Shown here piece by piece: positions 1 through 8,817 of a stretch of 48,775 nt of DNA. The position numbers were made by a program, and so were the translations under genes. The notes below the pieces were generated by a model. The model was given only the letters and a program-made list of their open reading frames with translations. It was not told the origin of the DNA and did not search any database. Each line of letters starts with the position of its first letter. Position 1 is the stretch's first letter. The DNA is from Clostridia bacterium (GTDB lineage Bacteria > Bacillota > Clostridia > Oscillospirales > UBA644): positions 1 through 48,775 of the forward strand of contig JAFRTE010000010.1 of assembly GCA_017427285.1 (NCBI GenBank), in the 5' to 3' direction.

Positions 1-1
1 A

Positions 2-286
2 AAAGGCAAATCCTGCCCTACAGAAATACTTGACGCAATCGCAGTGTTCAACGCAGAAGGACGCCCCATATGGAAGCCCATGCATATGCAGCCGATATAC
101 CGCTCAAACCCATTCGTTACGGTCGAAGGTAACGGCAGAGGTCGCACCAATGCTTACATAAAAGGCTCCGGAATCGACGTTGGAGCCGATATTTTCAGTA
201 GAGGGCTGTGTTTACCGTCCGACAACAAGATGACTCCTGAGCAGCAGAATATCATCATAGAATTGATTCATCGTTGCTTTAGATAA
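2..286 (+). CDS. DegT/DnrJ/EryC1/StrS sugar aminotransferase, C-terminal part (5' end outside window)
   Basis: The reading frame is open from the window edge, so only about the last 94 residues are seen. The stretch with RPIWKPMHMQP followed by FSRGLCLPSDN is the characteristic C-terminal segment of PLP-dependent DegT/DnrJ/EryC1/StrS aminotransferases, which convert keto-sugar nucleotides to amino-sugar nucleotides. The PLP lysine would lie upstream of the window. It ends 11 bases before the initiating sugar transferase, consistent with one operon. Family known: such enzymes next to a PglC-like transferase often make UDP-bacillosamine-type diamino sugars or related amino sugars; which sugar is made here is inference. 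Confidence 0.85.
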   Translation, partial: KGKSCPTEILDAIAVFNAEGRPIWKPMHMQPIYRSNPFVTVEGNGRGRTNAYIKGSGIDVGADIFSRGLCLPSDNKMTPEQQNIIIELIHRCFR

Positions 287-297
287 GGTGAATTCAT

Positions 298-1020
298 ATG
301 CAATTATTGCGTAAACGTGGATTTTATGAAAAGTACATAAAGCGCCTTTTGGATATCATTTGCTCATTACTTGCAATTATTATATTCAGTTGGTTGTACA
401 TCATTATTGCGGTGATGGTAAGGGCGAAAATGGGAAGTCCCGTCTTATTCAAGCAGCCACGTCCGGGCATGATTGATCCAAAGACTGGGAATGAACGGAT
501 ATTTGATATGTTCAAATTCCGTACCATGTCCGATGCGCGCGACGAAAACGGAAACCTTCTTCCAGACGAAGTACGGCTCGGCAAGTTTGGCAGGGCTTTG
601 AGGGCCACCAGCCTTGATGAGCTTCCGGAAGCTTTTAACATACTGCGAGGAGAAATGTCTGTGATTGGACCACGACCGCAACTCGTTCGGGATATGGTGT
701 TTATGTCCGACAGACAAAGGATGCGTCATACTGCGAAACCCGGGTTGTCTGGATTGGCTCAGGTGATGGGGCGTAATGCAATTACGTGGGATCAGAAGAT
801 TGACTGGGACTTAAAATATATTGAGAAGATTAGTTTCTGGGAAGATATGAAGATTATTTGCTTAACCGTTAAGAAGGTCTTTGGAAAGAGCGAAAGTAGC
901 GATGAACTTGATATTACGGATGATTATGGTGATGCGCTTCTCAGGGCTGGAAAGATAAGTCAAGATGAATACGATCTGAGGCAGGCTGACGCAAAAAGAT
1001 TGTTGGAGGAGCGTATATGA
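298..1020 (+). CDS. Initiating sugar-phosphate transferase (bacterial sugar transferase family, PglC/WcaJ type)
   Basis: This 240-residue membrane protein should transfer a sugar-1-phosphate from a UDP-sugar to undecaprenyl phosphate and so start assembly of the repeat unit at the inner face of the membrane. One hydrophobic segment lies near residues 18-41. The conserved core follows: KFRTM (73-77), the catalytic Asp-Glu pair in SLDELPE (about 107-108), GPRPQL and KPGLSGLAQV. It lacks the long N-terminal multi-helix domain of WbaP and so belongs to the short PglC-like form, with some extra C-terminal residues. An AAGGTG ribosome binding site precedes the ATG. Its stop overlaps the next start by four bases (ATGA). 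Sugar specificity cannot be read from sequence. Confidence 0.9.
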   Translation: MQLLRKRGFYEKYIKRLLDIICSLLAIIIFSWLYIIIAVMVRAKMGSPVLFKQPRPGMIDPKTGNERIFDMFKFRTMSDARDENGNLLPDEVRLGKFGRALRATSLDELPEAFNILRGEMSVIGPRPQLVRDMVFMSDRQRMRHTAKPGLSGLAQVMGRNAITWDQKIDWDLKYIEKISFWEDMKIICLTVKKVFGKSESSDELDITDDYGDALLRAGKISQDEYDLRQADAKRLLEERI

Positions 1021-1538
1021 AGCTGCTCAAATATTCATATGAAAAGATAAAAGGGAAACCTGCTCCATATTATTTCAACTATTCAATTATCACAATTATC
1101 GGGAAACCAATCCGAAAATGGGTTTGTCAAGTTATAGCTCCAAAGTGTGTGTTCAACAGTATTCGAATTCTATTGTATCGTCTATGCGGTTTCAAAATCG
1201 GCAGACATGTATTCATCGGGATGAGGTGCTATTTGGATGATATGTGCTACGACTTGCTCACTATTGGGGACGATGTGATCATTTCGTACGGTGTTTATTT
1301 TGCATGTCACGGAAGAAATCAGGGTCACTATCCGATTATGGTTAAGAATAGGGCATATATTGGAATGAGGGCTAATGTCATTAGTAAGAATGTTGACGGA
1401 TCAGAAAGAGGAGTCTGTATTGGAGAAGATGCTGTTATAGGAGCTTGTGCGCTGGTAAATCGAGATATTCCTGACGGCGCAACCGCTGTAGGCATTCCAT
1501 GTAGAATAATAGAGCATACAGGTGAGAAAGATGAGTGA
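1017..1538 (+). CDS. Hexapeptide-repeat (left-handed beta-helix) acyltransferase
   Basis: The 173-residue protein has an N-terminal hydrophobic/basic extension of about 55 residues and then hexapeptide turns: FKIGRHVFIG, YDLLTIGDDVIIS, VKNRAYIGMRANVIS and VCIGEDAVIGACALVNRDIPDGATAVGIPCRII. The last motif is the usual end of sugar O- or N-acetyltransferases of the LbH family. It overlaps the upstream sugar transferase by four bases and the following glycosyltransferase by eight, so the three are translationally coupled. It probably acetylates a sugar of the repeat unit; acceptor and exact position are unknown. Confidence 0.8.
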   Translation: MKLLKYSYEKIKGKPAPYYFNYSIITIIGKPIRKWVCQVIAPKCVFNSIRILLYRLCGFKIGRHVFIGMRCYLDDMCYDLLTIGDDVIISYGVYFACHGRNQGHYPIMVKNRAYIGMRANVISKNVDGSERGVCIGEDAVIGACALVNRDIPDGATAVGIPCRIIEHTGEKDE

Positions 1539-2295
1539 TCTTGTTTCCATAGTAATGCCATCCTATAACACTGGTAGGTATATAGCTGCTACTCTCAATT
1601 CTGTCCTATCACAGACATATAGAAACTGGGAACTCCTCATTGTGGATGACTGTTCAACTGATAATACAGATGAAGTAGTCCAACAATTTCTTTCCGATCA
1701 ACGGATAAGATATATAAAGAACGAGCAGAATAGCGGCGCCGCCGTGAGCCGAAACAGAGCCCTACGAGAGGCGAAAGGAAAATGGATAGCATTTCTGGAT
1801 TCAGATGATCTATGGATACCAGAAAAGCTGGAGAGACAGATTCAGTTTATGGAGAAGAACGACTACCACTTCTCATATACGAACTATGCAGAGATTGATG
1901 TTAGTGGAAAGAGAAACGGCATAAAGGTTACGGGACCTAAGAAAATCACGAAAACAGGGTTTCTCAATTATTGTTGGCCAGGATGTTTGACAGTGATGTA
2001 TGACAGAGATATTGTGGGTCTTATTCAGATTGCCGATATTAAAAAGAATAATGATTACGCTATGTGGCTGAAAGTTTGCCAAAAAGCTGATTGTTATCTA
2101 TTAGACGAGGAATTGGCTCTTTACCGTCGCGGTAGATCAGGGTCTGTTAGTACACACAGCATAGGGACTATGATTGGTTGGCATTATAAGCTTTTCATAG
2201 AAGCAGAAGGGCAGAACCCGGTTACAGCCGTGTTCAATACTGGACGCAATATGATCTTTGGGTTATATAAGAAGATGCGATACGTTAGCAGATGA
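1531..2295 (+). CDS. Glycosyltransferase family 2
   Basis: A GT-A fold glycosyltransferase of about 254 residues. The N terminus VSIVMPSYNTGRYIAATLNS, then LLIVDDCSTDNT and the metal-binding DxD-like FLDSDDLW are diagnostic of GT2. I chose the ATG at 1531, which has an AGGTGAG ribosome binding site at spacing 5-8, rather than the GTG at 1522 that adds three residues. It should add one sugar of the repeat unit on the cytoplasmic side. The codon and base composition of 1-2300 looks less codon-biased than the cluster after 2416, hinting that this block was acquired separately. The stop overlaps a small broken frame (2292-2400). Confidence 0.88.
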   Translation: MSDLVSIVMPSYNTGRYIAATLNSVLSQTYRNWELLIVDDCSTDNTDEVVQQFLSDQRIRYIKNEQNSGAAVSRNRALREAKGKWIAFLDSDDLWIPEKLERQIQFMEKNDYHFSYTNYAEIDVSGKRNGIKVTGPKKITKTGFLNYCWPGCLTVMYDRDIVGLIQIADIKKNNDYAMWLKVCQKADCYLLDEELALYRRGRSGSVSTHSIGTMIGWHYKLFIEAEGQNPVTAVFNTGRNMIFGLYKKMRYVSR

Positions 2296-2400
2296 CTGCC
2301 CGAAAACCGAAATGTCTAAATAATGTGCGCCATGTGGGTGAAATATATGATTTTAAGAATCTCACCAAAAAAACTTGAAGAGATAATTGAGAGCGCATGA
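2292..2400 (+). pseudogene. Short frame-interrupted remnant between glycosyltransferase and UDP-sugar dehydrogenase
   Basis: An ATG at 2292 overlaps the stop of the preceding gene (ATGA) and opens a frame reading MTARKPKCLNNV then VGEIYDFKNLTKK before a stop just after a run of seven A residues near 2367-2373. With one A fewer the frame would continue as KKLEEIIESA to the stop at 2398-2400. This looks like a small coding remnant broken by a homopolymer indel, or the end of a deleted gene. No family is recognisable, and it may also be a chance short frame. Confidence 0.3.
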
Positions 2401-2415
2401 TAAGGAGAACAGCAG

Positions 2416-3738
2416 ATGTCACTTTTCAGTAAACTTAAATCGAAAGAAGAACCTCTCGCCCTTGTCGGTCTTGGCTATGTCGGCATGCCGATAGCGCACG
2501 CATTTGCAAAAAAAGGGCTTAACGTTATAGGTTTTGACTTGAATAAGGAAAAGATCGAACTGTATAAATCCGGAATCGATCCAACCAAAGAGGTGGGCGA
2601 TGAGGAGATTAAAAAAACAAAGATTCACTTCACCTCGGACGAAACAGAGCTGAAAAAAGCAAAATTCATAATCGTTGCAGTTCCTACACCAGTAAATACG
2701 GATCATACGCCGGACTTAACGCCCGTAATCGGAGCATCTGAAATCGTTGGTCGCAACCTGACTTCCGGGTCAATTGTCGTTTATGAGTCCACCGTATACC
2801 CCGGATGTACCGAGGATGTTTGCATTCCTATCCTTGAAAAACAGAGCGGGCTGAAATGCGGCCTAGATTTTAAGGTCGGATATTCACCCGAACGTATTAA
2901 TCCCGGTGATAAGGTTCACAGACTTGAAAATATTCATAAAATCGTTTCGGGTATCGACGCCGAATCCCTTGCGGAAATAAAATCGGTTTACGACCTTGTA
3001 ATTGAAGTCGGTACGCATCCGGTATCCAATCTTCGCACTGCTGAGGCCGTCAAGGTCGTAGAAAACAGTCAGCGCGATATCAATATTGCCTTTATGAACG
3101 AACTTGCCATGGTGTTTGACCGCATGGATATCGACACCAATGAAGTCGTTGACGGAATGAATACAAAATGGAATGCACTCGGTTTCCGACCCGGACTCGT
3201 TGGCGGTCACTGCATCGGAGTCGATCCTTATTACTTCACATATGAAGCCGAAAAACTTGGCTACCACAGTCAGATCATTCTTAACGGACGTATTGTAAAT
3301 GACTCCATGGGCGCTTTTGTCGCAGACAAGGCAGTTAAGAAGATGATAGAAGCCGGGCAGGCGCCGAAAAAGAGTAAGGTAGTTATTCTCGGGTTAACTT
3401 TTAAGGAAAACTGCCCCGATACAAGAAACAGCAAGGTCGACGATATCATCAAACAACTTAATACATACGGAATAAATCCCGTGGTCGTTGATCCGTGGGC
3501 ATCAGAGCGCGATGCTATGCATGAATACGGCGTTAAACTCACAAAAATCGAAGAAGTTACAAACGCCGACTGCGTGATCGTTGCGGTTGCGCATAACGAG
3601 TTCAAAGCTCTCGGATTAGAAAGAATCAATACATTTTTCAAAAATGTCCCCAACTGCGAAAAGGTTCTTATTGACGTCAAGGGGCTTTACGGCATTGACG
3701 ATTTGAATTCATTCGGATTTGTCTGGTGGAGACTGTAA
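2416..3738 (+). CDS. UDP-N-acetylhexosamine 6-dehydrogenase (WbpA/TviB/WecC-like nucleotide-sugar dehydrogenase)
   Basis: This 440-residue enzyme oxidises a UDP-HexNAc (or UDP-hexose) at C6 to the uronic acid with two NAD+, in the cytoplasm. An N-terminal Rossmann motif VGLGYVGMPIA (17-27), the PTPVN segment (about 90-94) and the catalytic cysteine in GGHCIGVDPYY (Cys266) are all present, followed by GLTFKENCPDTRNSK of the C-terminal UDP-binding domain. The terminal GFVWWRL is typical of the UDP-N-acetylgalactosamine/glucosamine dehydrogenase branch. A strong AAGGAG site precedes the ATG. It implies that the polymer contains an acidic amino-sugar residue; the exact substrate is not decidable from sequence alone. 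Confidence 0.92.
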   Translation: MSLFSKLKSKEEPLALVGLGYVGMPIAHAFAKKGLNVIGFDLNKEKIELYKSGIDPTKEVGDEEIKKTKIHFTSDETELKKAKFIIVAVPTPVNTDHTPDLTPVIGASEIVGRNLTSGSIVVYESTVYPGCTEDVCIPILEKQSGLKCGLDFKVGYSPERINPGDKVHRLENIHKIVSGIDAESLAEIKSVYDLVIEVGTHPVSNLRTAEAVKVVENSQRDINIAFMNELAMVFDRMDIDTNEVVDGMNTKWNALGFRPGLVGGHCIGVDPYYFTYEAEKLGYHSQIILNGRIVNDSMGAFVADKAVKKMIEAGQAPKKSKVVILGLTFKENCPDTRNSKVDDIIKQLNTYGINPVVVDPWASERDAMHEYGVKLTKIEEVTNADCVIVAVAHNEFKALGLERINTFFKNVPNCEKVLIDVKGLYGIDDLNSFGFVWWRL

Positions 3739-3742
3739 GATA

Positions 3743-4276
3743 ATGAAAATCGCTATAAATAAGTTTCTCCTTTTAACGGTGGGTAGGTGGTTCCCCCTCA
3801 GAAGACATCCCGGAGGAAAGATCGGAAACCTCCTTCGCTGCCATTTTACAAAGCGTATTATTGCGTCAATGGGAAAAAAATGCATAGTGGAAAAAGGCGC
3901 AGAGATATTAGAAGGATGTGTTTTCGGCGACAGAACTGCGATTGGCCCGAACTGTCTTGTTTCGGCAGGAACTGTTTTTAAGGGTCATAATATGATGGGA
4001 CCGAATGTCCATATTTACACTGTAAACCACAAATACGACAAGACAACACATTCATTCAACGGAATGACGGATATAGAACCTGTCGTTATCGGAGAATATG
4101 TTTGGATAGGATATGGAGTTACCATCCTCCCGGGTGTTACGGTTGGCGATCATACTATTATCGGAGCGGGAAGCGTCGTCACAAAGGATATCCCAAGCGG
4201 CGTTGTTGCAGCGGGGAATCCCTGTAGGGTAAAGAAAGTCCTCGACGAGGATTTTTACGAGGGGGAATCATTATGA
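3743..4276 (+). CDS. Hexapeptide-repeat acetyltransferase (maltose/serine O-acetyltransferase-like)
   Basis: About 177 residues. After a basic N terminus come repeated hexapeptide turns and the motifs NHKYDKTTHS, VVIGEYVWIGYGVTILPGV and IIGAGSVVTKDIPSGVVAAGNPCRV, a classical LbH acetyl-CoA-dependent sugar acetyltransferase ending. The ATG at 3743 is preceded by GGTGGAGA at spacing about 10; an in-frame TTG at 3719 would extend into the upstream gene and is less likely. The gene overlaps an apparent dead frame at its stop (ATGA at 4273). Likely role: O-acetylation of the polymer or acetylation of an amino sugar. Confidence 0.85.
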   Translation: MKIAINKFLLLTVGRWFPLRRHPGGKIGNLLRCHFTKRIIASMGKKCIVEKGAEILEGCVFGDRTAIGPNCLVSAGTVFKGHNMMGPNVHIYTVNHKYDKTTHSFNGMTDIEPVVIGEYVWIGYGVTILPGVTVGDHTIIGAGSVVTKDIPSGVVAAGNPCRVKKVLDEDFYEGESL

Positions 4277-4595
4277 AGCTCCTGCGCATAAATGTCAGCT
4301 ATATCCGTTTCCGCTCTTCCCCAGAAACTATTCTTGTGAATGAATCGATCGGGCATGGAGAATAGAGTATTTGTAACGACTAATGCTAAAAACCTATCGA
4401 TAGTTGATGATGTGGCTTACGTTGGCATATTGGCATATTCCAAAAATTGGGACAGATATTTCTATGTGCAGTAAAAAGACTCTTGATAAGGCATATTCTA
4501 ATGCTATCCCGGATAATATCTGATTTAATGATGATTGTTTTTGCAAAAACACAAAAAGATTTTTTTTGTTGTTTCAAATGATTGGAGAACATGAT
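4273..4595 (+). pseudogene. Decayed coding stretch, possibly a glycosyltransferase N-terminal remnant
   Basis: This 320-base interval has no intact gene. An ATG overlapping the previous stop (ATGA) opens a frame beginning MKLLRINVSYIRF and stopping at 4363-4365 after 30 codons. A second frame then reads RVFVTTNAKNLSIVDD and onward to VDDVAYVGILAYSKNW, with a TAA near 4472. A third reads KIGTDISM. MKLLRINVSY resembles the usual start of GT4 glycosyltransferases (MKxLxINxxY), so I suspect a gene reduced by frameshifts and deletion. The identification is weak; composition is AT-rich and no promoter or terminator stands out. Confidence 0.35.
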
Positions 4596-5774
4596 TTGAA
4601 CATTTTACATATAAATATCAATTATACAGGGTCCGCACTTCATCAAACAATGATAGAACATCTAAATAATCAGTCGGGTATAGTAAACAGTGTTTTCGTG
4701 CCTACTTACGATAAAACAAAATCGGTAGTGAAATGCGGAGATTATGTTACCGTATCCGAGTGTTTCATAAAACAGGACAGAGTTTTTTATTTCAAAAAAC
4801 AGAGAAAGATTATAAAATCCATCCTTGAAAACTATGATATGAAAAAGTTTGATATTATTCACGCATATACGCTGTTTTCAGACGGTAATGCAGCTATGAA
4901 ACTGTCTGAAAAATACGGAATTCCGTATGTAGTCGCAGTCAGAAATACAGACGTAAATTCTTTTTTTAAAAAAATGATCCATCTCAGGCGTCACGGAGTG
5001 CAAATACTGAAAAACGCAAGCGCTGTTTTTTTTCTTTCACCCGCATACAGAGATACTGTGATAAACAAGTATGTTCCCGATAAATTACGTGAAACAATAT
5101 TACGAAAAAGTTATGTTATCCCAAACGGGATAGACGACTTTTGGCTTGAAAATGCTAATAAACGCAATCCGGAGTCGATTATAAACCGCATCAGAAATGA
5201 GAAAAAACTGAACTGCATTTATGTAGGCGGAATAGATAAAAATAAAAATGTTGAGCTCACATTGAAGGCGCTGTCTGCGTTAAACCGTAAGGGATGGCGC
5301 TGCACACTTACATCCGTAGGAAGAATTGCAGACAAATCGGTTTATGAAAAACTCTGTTCGTATTCCATTTTCCGGTATGTTGCACCAAAGGAAAAAGAAG
5401 GACTGATTGAATACTACCGCAAATCGGACATATTTGTTATGCCGTCTCACCGTGAAACATTCGGGCTTGTTTATGCCGAAGCAATGAGTCAGGGTTTGCC
5501 GGTTATATACACCGGGGGGCAGGGTTTTGACGGACAGTTTGACGACGGCTTCGTCGGCTGGCCGGTTTCGGATAAAGAACCGGCTGCAATGGTTTCCGCA
5601 ATAGAAAATGTCGTAAATAATTATGAGAGCTGTTCCGAAAATGCTTATGCATCTGCAAATTGTTTTTCATGGACGTCATTATGCAAAAAATACGTAGAAT
5701 TGTATAATTGCATAAAAAACGGGCGTCAGTCCGCTTTGCAGTCAACTGAGGAGGAAAAATGCTGTTTTCGATAA
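4596..5774 (+). CDS. Glycosyltransferase family 4
   Basis: A GT-B glycosyltransferase of about 392 residues starting MNILHININYTG. The C-terminal nucleotide-sugar-binding half carries IYVGGIDKNKNVELTLKAL and the GT4 signature VMPSHRETFGLVYAEAMSQG followed by LPVIYTGGQG, with the paired Glu residues seen in retaining GT4 enzymes. I chose the TTG at 4596 because GGAG lies eight bases upstream and the N terminus then aligns with the family; the in-frame ATG at 4578 would lack a good site. The 3' end overlaps the next gene by 16 bases. It is AT-richer than flanking genes, as is the next gene. Confidence 0.85.
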   Translation: MNILHININYTGSALHQTMIEHLNNQSGIVNSVFVPTYDKTKSVVKCGDYVTVSECFIKQDRVFYFKKQRKIIKSILENYDMKKFDIIHAYTLFSDGNAAMKLSEKYGIPYVVAVRNTDVNSFFKKMIHLRRHGVQILKNASAVFFLSPAYRDTVINKYVPDKLRETILRKSYVIPNGIDDFWLENANKRNPESIINRIRNEKKLNCIYVGGIDKNKNVELTLKALSALNRKGWRCTLTSVGRIADKSVYEKLCSYSIFRYVAPKEKEGLIEYYRKSDIFVMPSHRETFGLVYAEAMSQGLPVIYTGGQGFDGQFDDGFVGWPVSDKEPAAMVSAIENVVNNYESCSENAYASANCFSWTSLCKKYVELYNCIKNGRQSALQSTEEEKCCFR

Positions 5775-6718
5775 TAGTTCCCGTTTACAACGTTGAAAAA
5801 TATCTGAAAGAATGCATAGAAAGTCTTATTAATCAGAATTCTGAAAATTATGAAATCCTTCTTATAGATGACGGTTCAACAGACCAAAGTCCGACAATTT
5901 GCGACAACTACGCCGCTAAATACGACAATATCCGCGTTTTTCATAAGCAAAACGGCGGTCTCTCGGATGCAAGAAATAACGGAATAGAAAATGCAAAGGG
6001 CGATTATCTTATTTTTGTTGACAGTGATGACTGGATTGCCGACAATGCGCTGAGTGTTTTCTCGGATATTCTTTCAGTCAATCCCGTCGATGTCCTTATA
6101 ACAAGACTGACGGAAGTTTATCCGGGTTCCGTCTTACAGAAAGACTCCGAATTTGAAGAATATCTTAAAGAACCGCTCACAAAAGAGAGAGCGGTAAACT
6201 GGGTCATGAAAAGATCACAGAATACATGGCCCTCTGTTCGCTTCATTATCTCGCGCCGATTCGTTTGCGGGCATAATCTTCGTTTTCCGAAAGGCATGCT
6301 TCATGAAGATATTGACTGGACTGCGCATATTTGCCTTTTTGCCGAAACATATTGCGGTACCGCAACCGAATGGTATTATCATCGCATGAAGCGCAATGGT
6401 TCTATCACAAACAGTATTAAAGGAAAGAACATTGCAGATACTGTTTGCATGACATCCGATTTTTTTGAGGATACAAAAAACGACAGATCAAAACAAACCG
6501 ATATAATTTGCAACAGAATGATGCAGTCAGTTTACGCAAAACTGAACGAACTGAAAAAATGTTCAGCGGAGGACAGGGACGAAGTAGTAAGAACTGTCGA
6601 CGAAAAAAGACATATTTTTTCTGTTGCTCCGAAACTGCGCCATAAACTGTTTGCGATTGCATTAAAGCTGTTGGGACCCAAAAATGCGCTGAAACTGTTA
6701 AATCATATCCGGGGATGA
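5759..6718 (+). CDS. Glycosyltransferase family 2 (EpsJ-like)
   Basis: A 319-residue GT2 enzyme. It opens with MLFSIIVPVYNVEKYLKECI, then LLIDDGSTDQS, GLSDARNNGI and the DxD motif FVDSDDW. The second half includes MLHEDIDW and the AETYCGT/WYYHRMKRNGSI segment frequent in EpsJ-type capsule transferases. GAGGAGG lies six bases before the ATG, inside the end of the preceding gene, so translation is coupled. Predicted role: adds a sugar to the undecaprenyl-linked repeat unit. Donor and acceptor are unknown. Confidence 0.88.
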   Translation: MLFSIIVPVYNVEKYLKECIESLINQNSENYEILLIDDGSTDQSPTICDNYAAKYDNIRVFHKQNGGLSDARNNGIENAKGDYLIFVDSDDWIADNALSVFSDILSVNPVDVLITRLTEVYPGSVLQKDSEFEEYLKEPLTKERAVNWVMKRSQNTWPSVRFIISRRFVCGHNLRFPKGMLHEDIDWTAHICLFAETYCGTATEWYYHRMKRNGSITNSIKGKNIADTVCMTSDFFEDTKNDRSKQTDIICNRMMQSVYAKLNELKKCSAEDRDEVVRTVDEKRHIFSVAPKLRHKLFAIALKLLGPKNALKLLNHIRG

Positions 6719-6764
6719 AGCGAAATCCGAAGTATGTTATACGATGATTTCAAAAGGTGGGCAT

Positions 6765-7598
6765 ATGAATCCTGATACTCTCAGAAAACTGCAGCTTGTC
6801 GAGCTGGAAATATTGCAACAGATTGATAAAATCTGTAAAAACAACGGTATTTCGTATTTTCTTGACAGCGGTACTGCCCTTGGCGCGGTCAGACACGGGG
6901 GGTTCATACCCTGGGATGACGATGTTGATGTAGGGATGCTTCGTGAAGAATATGACAGATTTATTGAAATTGCAAGGAATGAGCTGGACAGCCGATATTG
7001 TCTTCAAACAAGAGAAAACGAGCCTGATTTCGGGAAATACAGCGCGAAAATCAGAAAACGCGGGACTATCTTTCCGGAAAAAAACTCTGAAAATCTGAAA
7101 GAGCGCGGAATATTTGTAGATATTTATCCGTTTGACTATACCGACAGTGATTTAAAAAAAGCCGGCAGACACATAAATAAAGCCAGAAAAATGTTATTGC
7201 TGCTAAGGTTTATTCAAATCAAAGAAAAACGCGCGTCAATTGTAAAAAGGATTATACATGCTGCGGCAAAACTGCTGATTCCCGAAAAAAAACTGGAACA
7301 GAGATATCTGAAGCATTGCAAAAAATATGCGGCGTCACGTTCATCAAACATTACATGCTTTTCTTACAGAATGGCAAGAGACAGAAATCTGATTTTTTCG
7401 CTCGAAATGATGACCCCGTCCGTAAAAATCCAATTTGAAGGCAATGAATTTCTTATTATGAATAACGCCGATTATTATCTGAAGATAATGTATAACGATT
7501 ATATGAAATTGCCGCCTGAAGAAAAAAGAATCAGCCATATTACCGGCGAAGTTGTTTTTGATTGCGGTGAGACTGAGCATAAAAATGAAAAGAATTAA
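6765..7598 (+). CDS. LicD family phosphotransferase
   Basis: About 277 residues. The N-terminal LicD domain is clear: ISYFLDSGTALGAVRHGGF then IPWDDDVDVGM (residues about 29-58), the DDDVDV cluster being the metal/nucleotide site of this nucleotidyltransferase-fold family, followed by GIFVDIYPFDY. LicD proteins transfer phosphocholine or other phospho-alcohols from CDP derivatives to teichoic acid, LPS or capsule. The ATG at 6765 with AAAGGTGG upstream is preferred to the ATG at 6744. A LicC-like cytidylyltransferase is encoded at the end of the same cluster, which supports, but does not prove, phosphocholine-type decoration. Confidence 0.87.
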   Translation: MNPDTLRKLQLVELEILQQIDKICKNNGISYFLDSGTALGAVRHGGFIPWDDDVDVGMLREEYDRFIEIARNELDSRYCLQTRENEPDFGKYSAKIRKRGTIFPEKNSENLKERGIFVDIYPFDYTDSDLKKAGRHINKARKMLLLLRFIQIKEKRASIVKRIIHAAAKLLIPEKKLEQRYLKHCKKYAASRSSNITCFSYRMARDRNLIFSLEMMTPSVKIQFEGNEFLIMNNADYYLKIMYNDYMKLPPEEKRISHITGEVVFDCGETEHKNEKN

Positions 7599-8817
7599 TG
7601 TAAAAATAAAACCTTATACCGTTACTAAACTGTTTCTGATAAGTTATCTTGTGTATAACTGCTCCCTGGTTCCCATCGGCTTTTATATCCCGAGGCTTTC
7701 TGTCGTTTTATTGATATGCTCAGCTGTTTCTTTGTTGATCGAAGAAGGAAAAAAATTCAGATTTTATTACTTCAGTGAATGCGTTTATCTCGGGATATTT
7801 ATTTTAATTGCGTCTGTTACCGGGCTGCTGCTTGCGGAAAACAGGTCAAACGTGATTCAGCAGGCGACGTTCCTTGTCGAAATACTTCTGGTAACGTATT
7901 TGATCTGTTTTATAGCTGACAGGACAGGGGAGACCGATATCGTCCCGTGGACATTTTTAATCGGTTCCGTTGTCTTTTCCATATATCTTCTTATGGGAAA
8001 CGGAGTTTTGATAATCGGTACCAGACTTTCTCTCGCCGAAGGGTTTAATTCAAATACTTTAGGCGTATTTTTAATGTTCGGCGGCTGGAGTTTGCTGAAA
8101 ATATGCGACAGTATAAAGAGTCAAGTCGTTTCGATAATCCTATCCATTGCCGGTTCCGCACTTCTGTTTTATCTTATTATTCAAACGGGCTCAAGAAAAT
8201 CAACAATCGGGTTTGCCCTGGTTTTTCTGTTTTGGATAATCTTTGCATTCCGTTCAAAAATCGCTCATTTTAATATCTCTGTAAAGATTATTTCTTTTAT
8301 AATACTTGTTGCATCAGCCGCATTCGTATTAATCAGATTCGGCTCCGATTTTTCCCTTGCAAGCGAAACAATTACAAGAAGAATGCAGGATTTTGAAAAT
8401 TCCGACGGGAGCTGGACCGTCAGAATTTACATGATACAGGATGCTTTCAGGGTTTTTCTTAACCATCCTATATTCGGTGTCGGTCTGGATAATTACAGGT
8501 TCTTTTCTGTTTTCTCAATGTATTCACACAATACATATGCCGAAATACTCGCTTGTACCGGTATTGTCGGGGGAATAGCATTCATTGCCGTAATTGTTTC
8601 CCCTTTAAAAGTAATAGTTAAAGAGGCGGTAAGCGGTATCAGGAATAAAACGAGATCTGTTGCAGATTCATTTAACATTATACTTGCAGTAATCTTTCTG
8701 TATATCTGTATGACGCAGATATGTATTTACAATCAGAATCTTATGTTGATTTTAGCGCAGTTAATGGCGATATCACTCACAATAAGAAGAAAAGAGTCTT
8801 TGAATGAGAAATGCTGA
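7585..8817 (+). CDS. O-antigen ligase / Wzy-type polymerase family membrane protein
   Basis: A polytopic membrane protein of about 410 residues with roughly ten hydrophobic segments. The conserved Wzy_C-type region appears near the C terminus: SWTVRIYMIQDA, LNHPIFGVGLDNY and SHNTYAEILACTGIVGG, where the His-Asn is the usual signature of ligase/polymerase proteins. As the only such protein in the cluster it is the best candidate for the repeat-unit polymerase acting on the outer side of the membrane. I chose the ATG at 7585, which overlaps the LicD stop by 14 bases, over a TTG at 7552. It overlaps the next gene by 14 bases. Confidence 0.85.
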   Translation: MKRINVKIKPYTVTKLFLISYLVYNCSLVPIGFYIPRLSVVLLICSAVSLLIEEGKKFRFYYFSECVYLGIFILIASVTGLLLAENRSNVIQQATFLVEILLVTYLICFIADRTGETDIVPWTFLIGSVVFSIYLLMGNGVLIIGTRLSLAEGFNSNTLGVFLMFGGWSLLKICDSIKSQVVSIILSIAGSALLFYLIIQTGSRKSTIGFALVFLFWIIFAFRSKIAHFNISVKIISFIILVASAAFVLIRFGSDFSLASETITRRMQDFENSDGSWTVRIYMIQDAFRVFLNHPIFGVGLDNYRFFSVFSMYSHNTYAEILACTGIVGGIAFIAVIVSPLKVIVKEAVSGIRNKTRSVADSFNIILAVIFLYICMTQICIYNQNLMLILAQLMAISLTIRRKESLNEKC

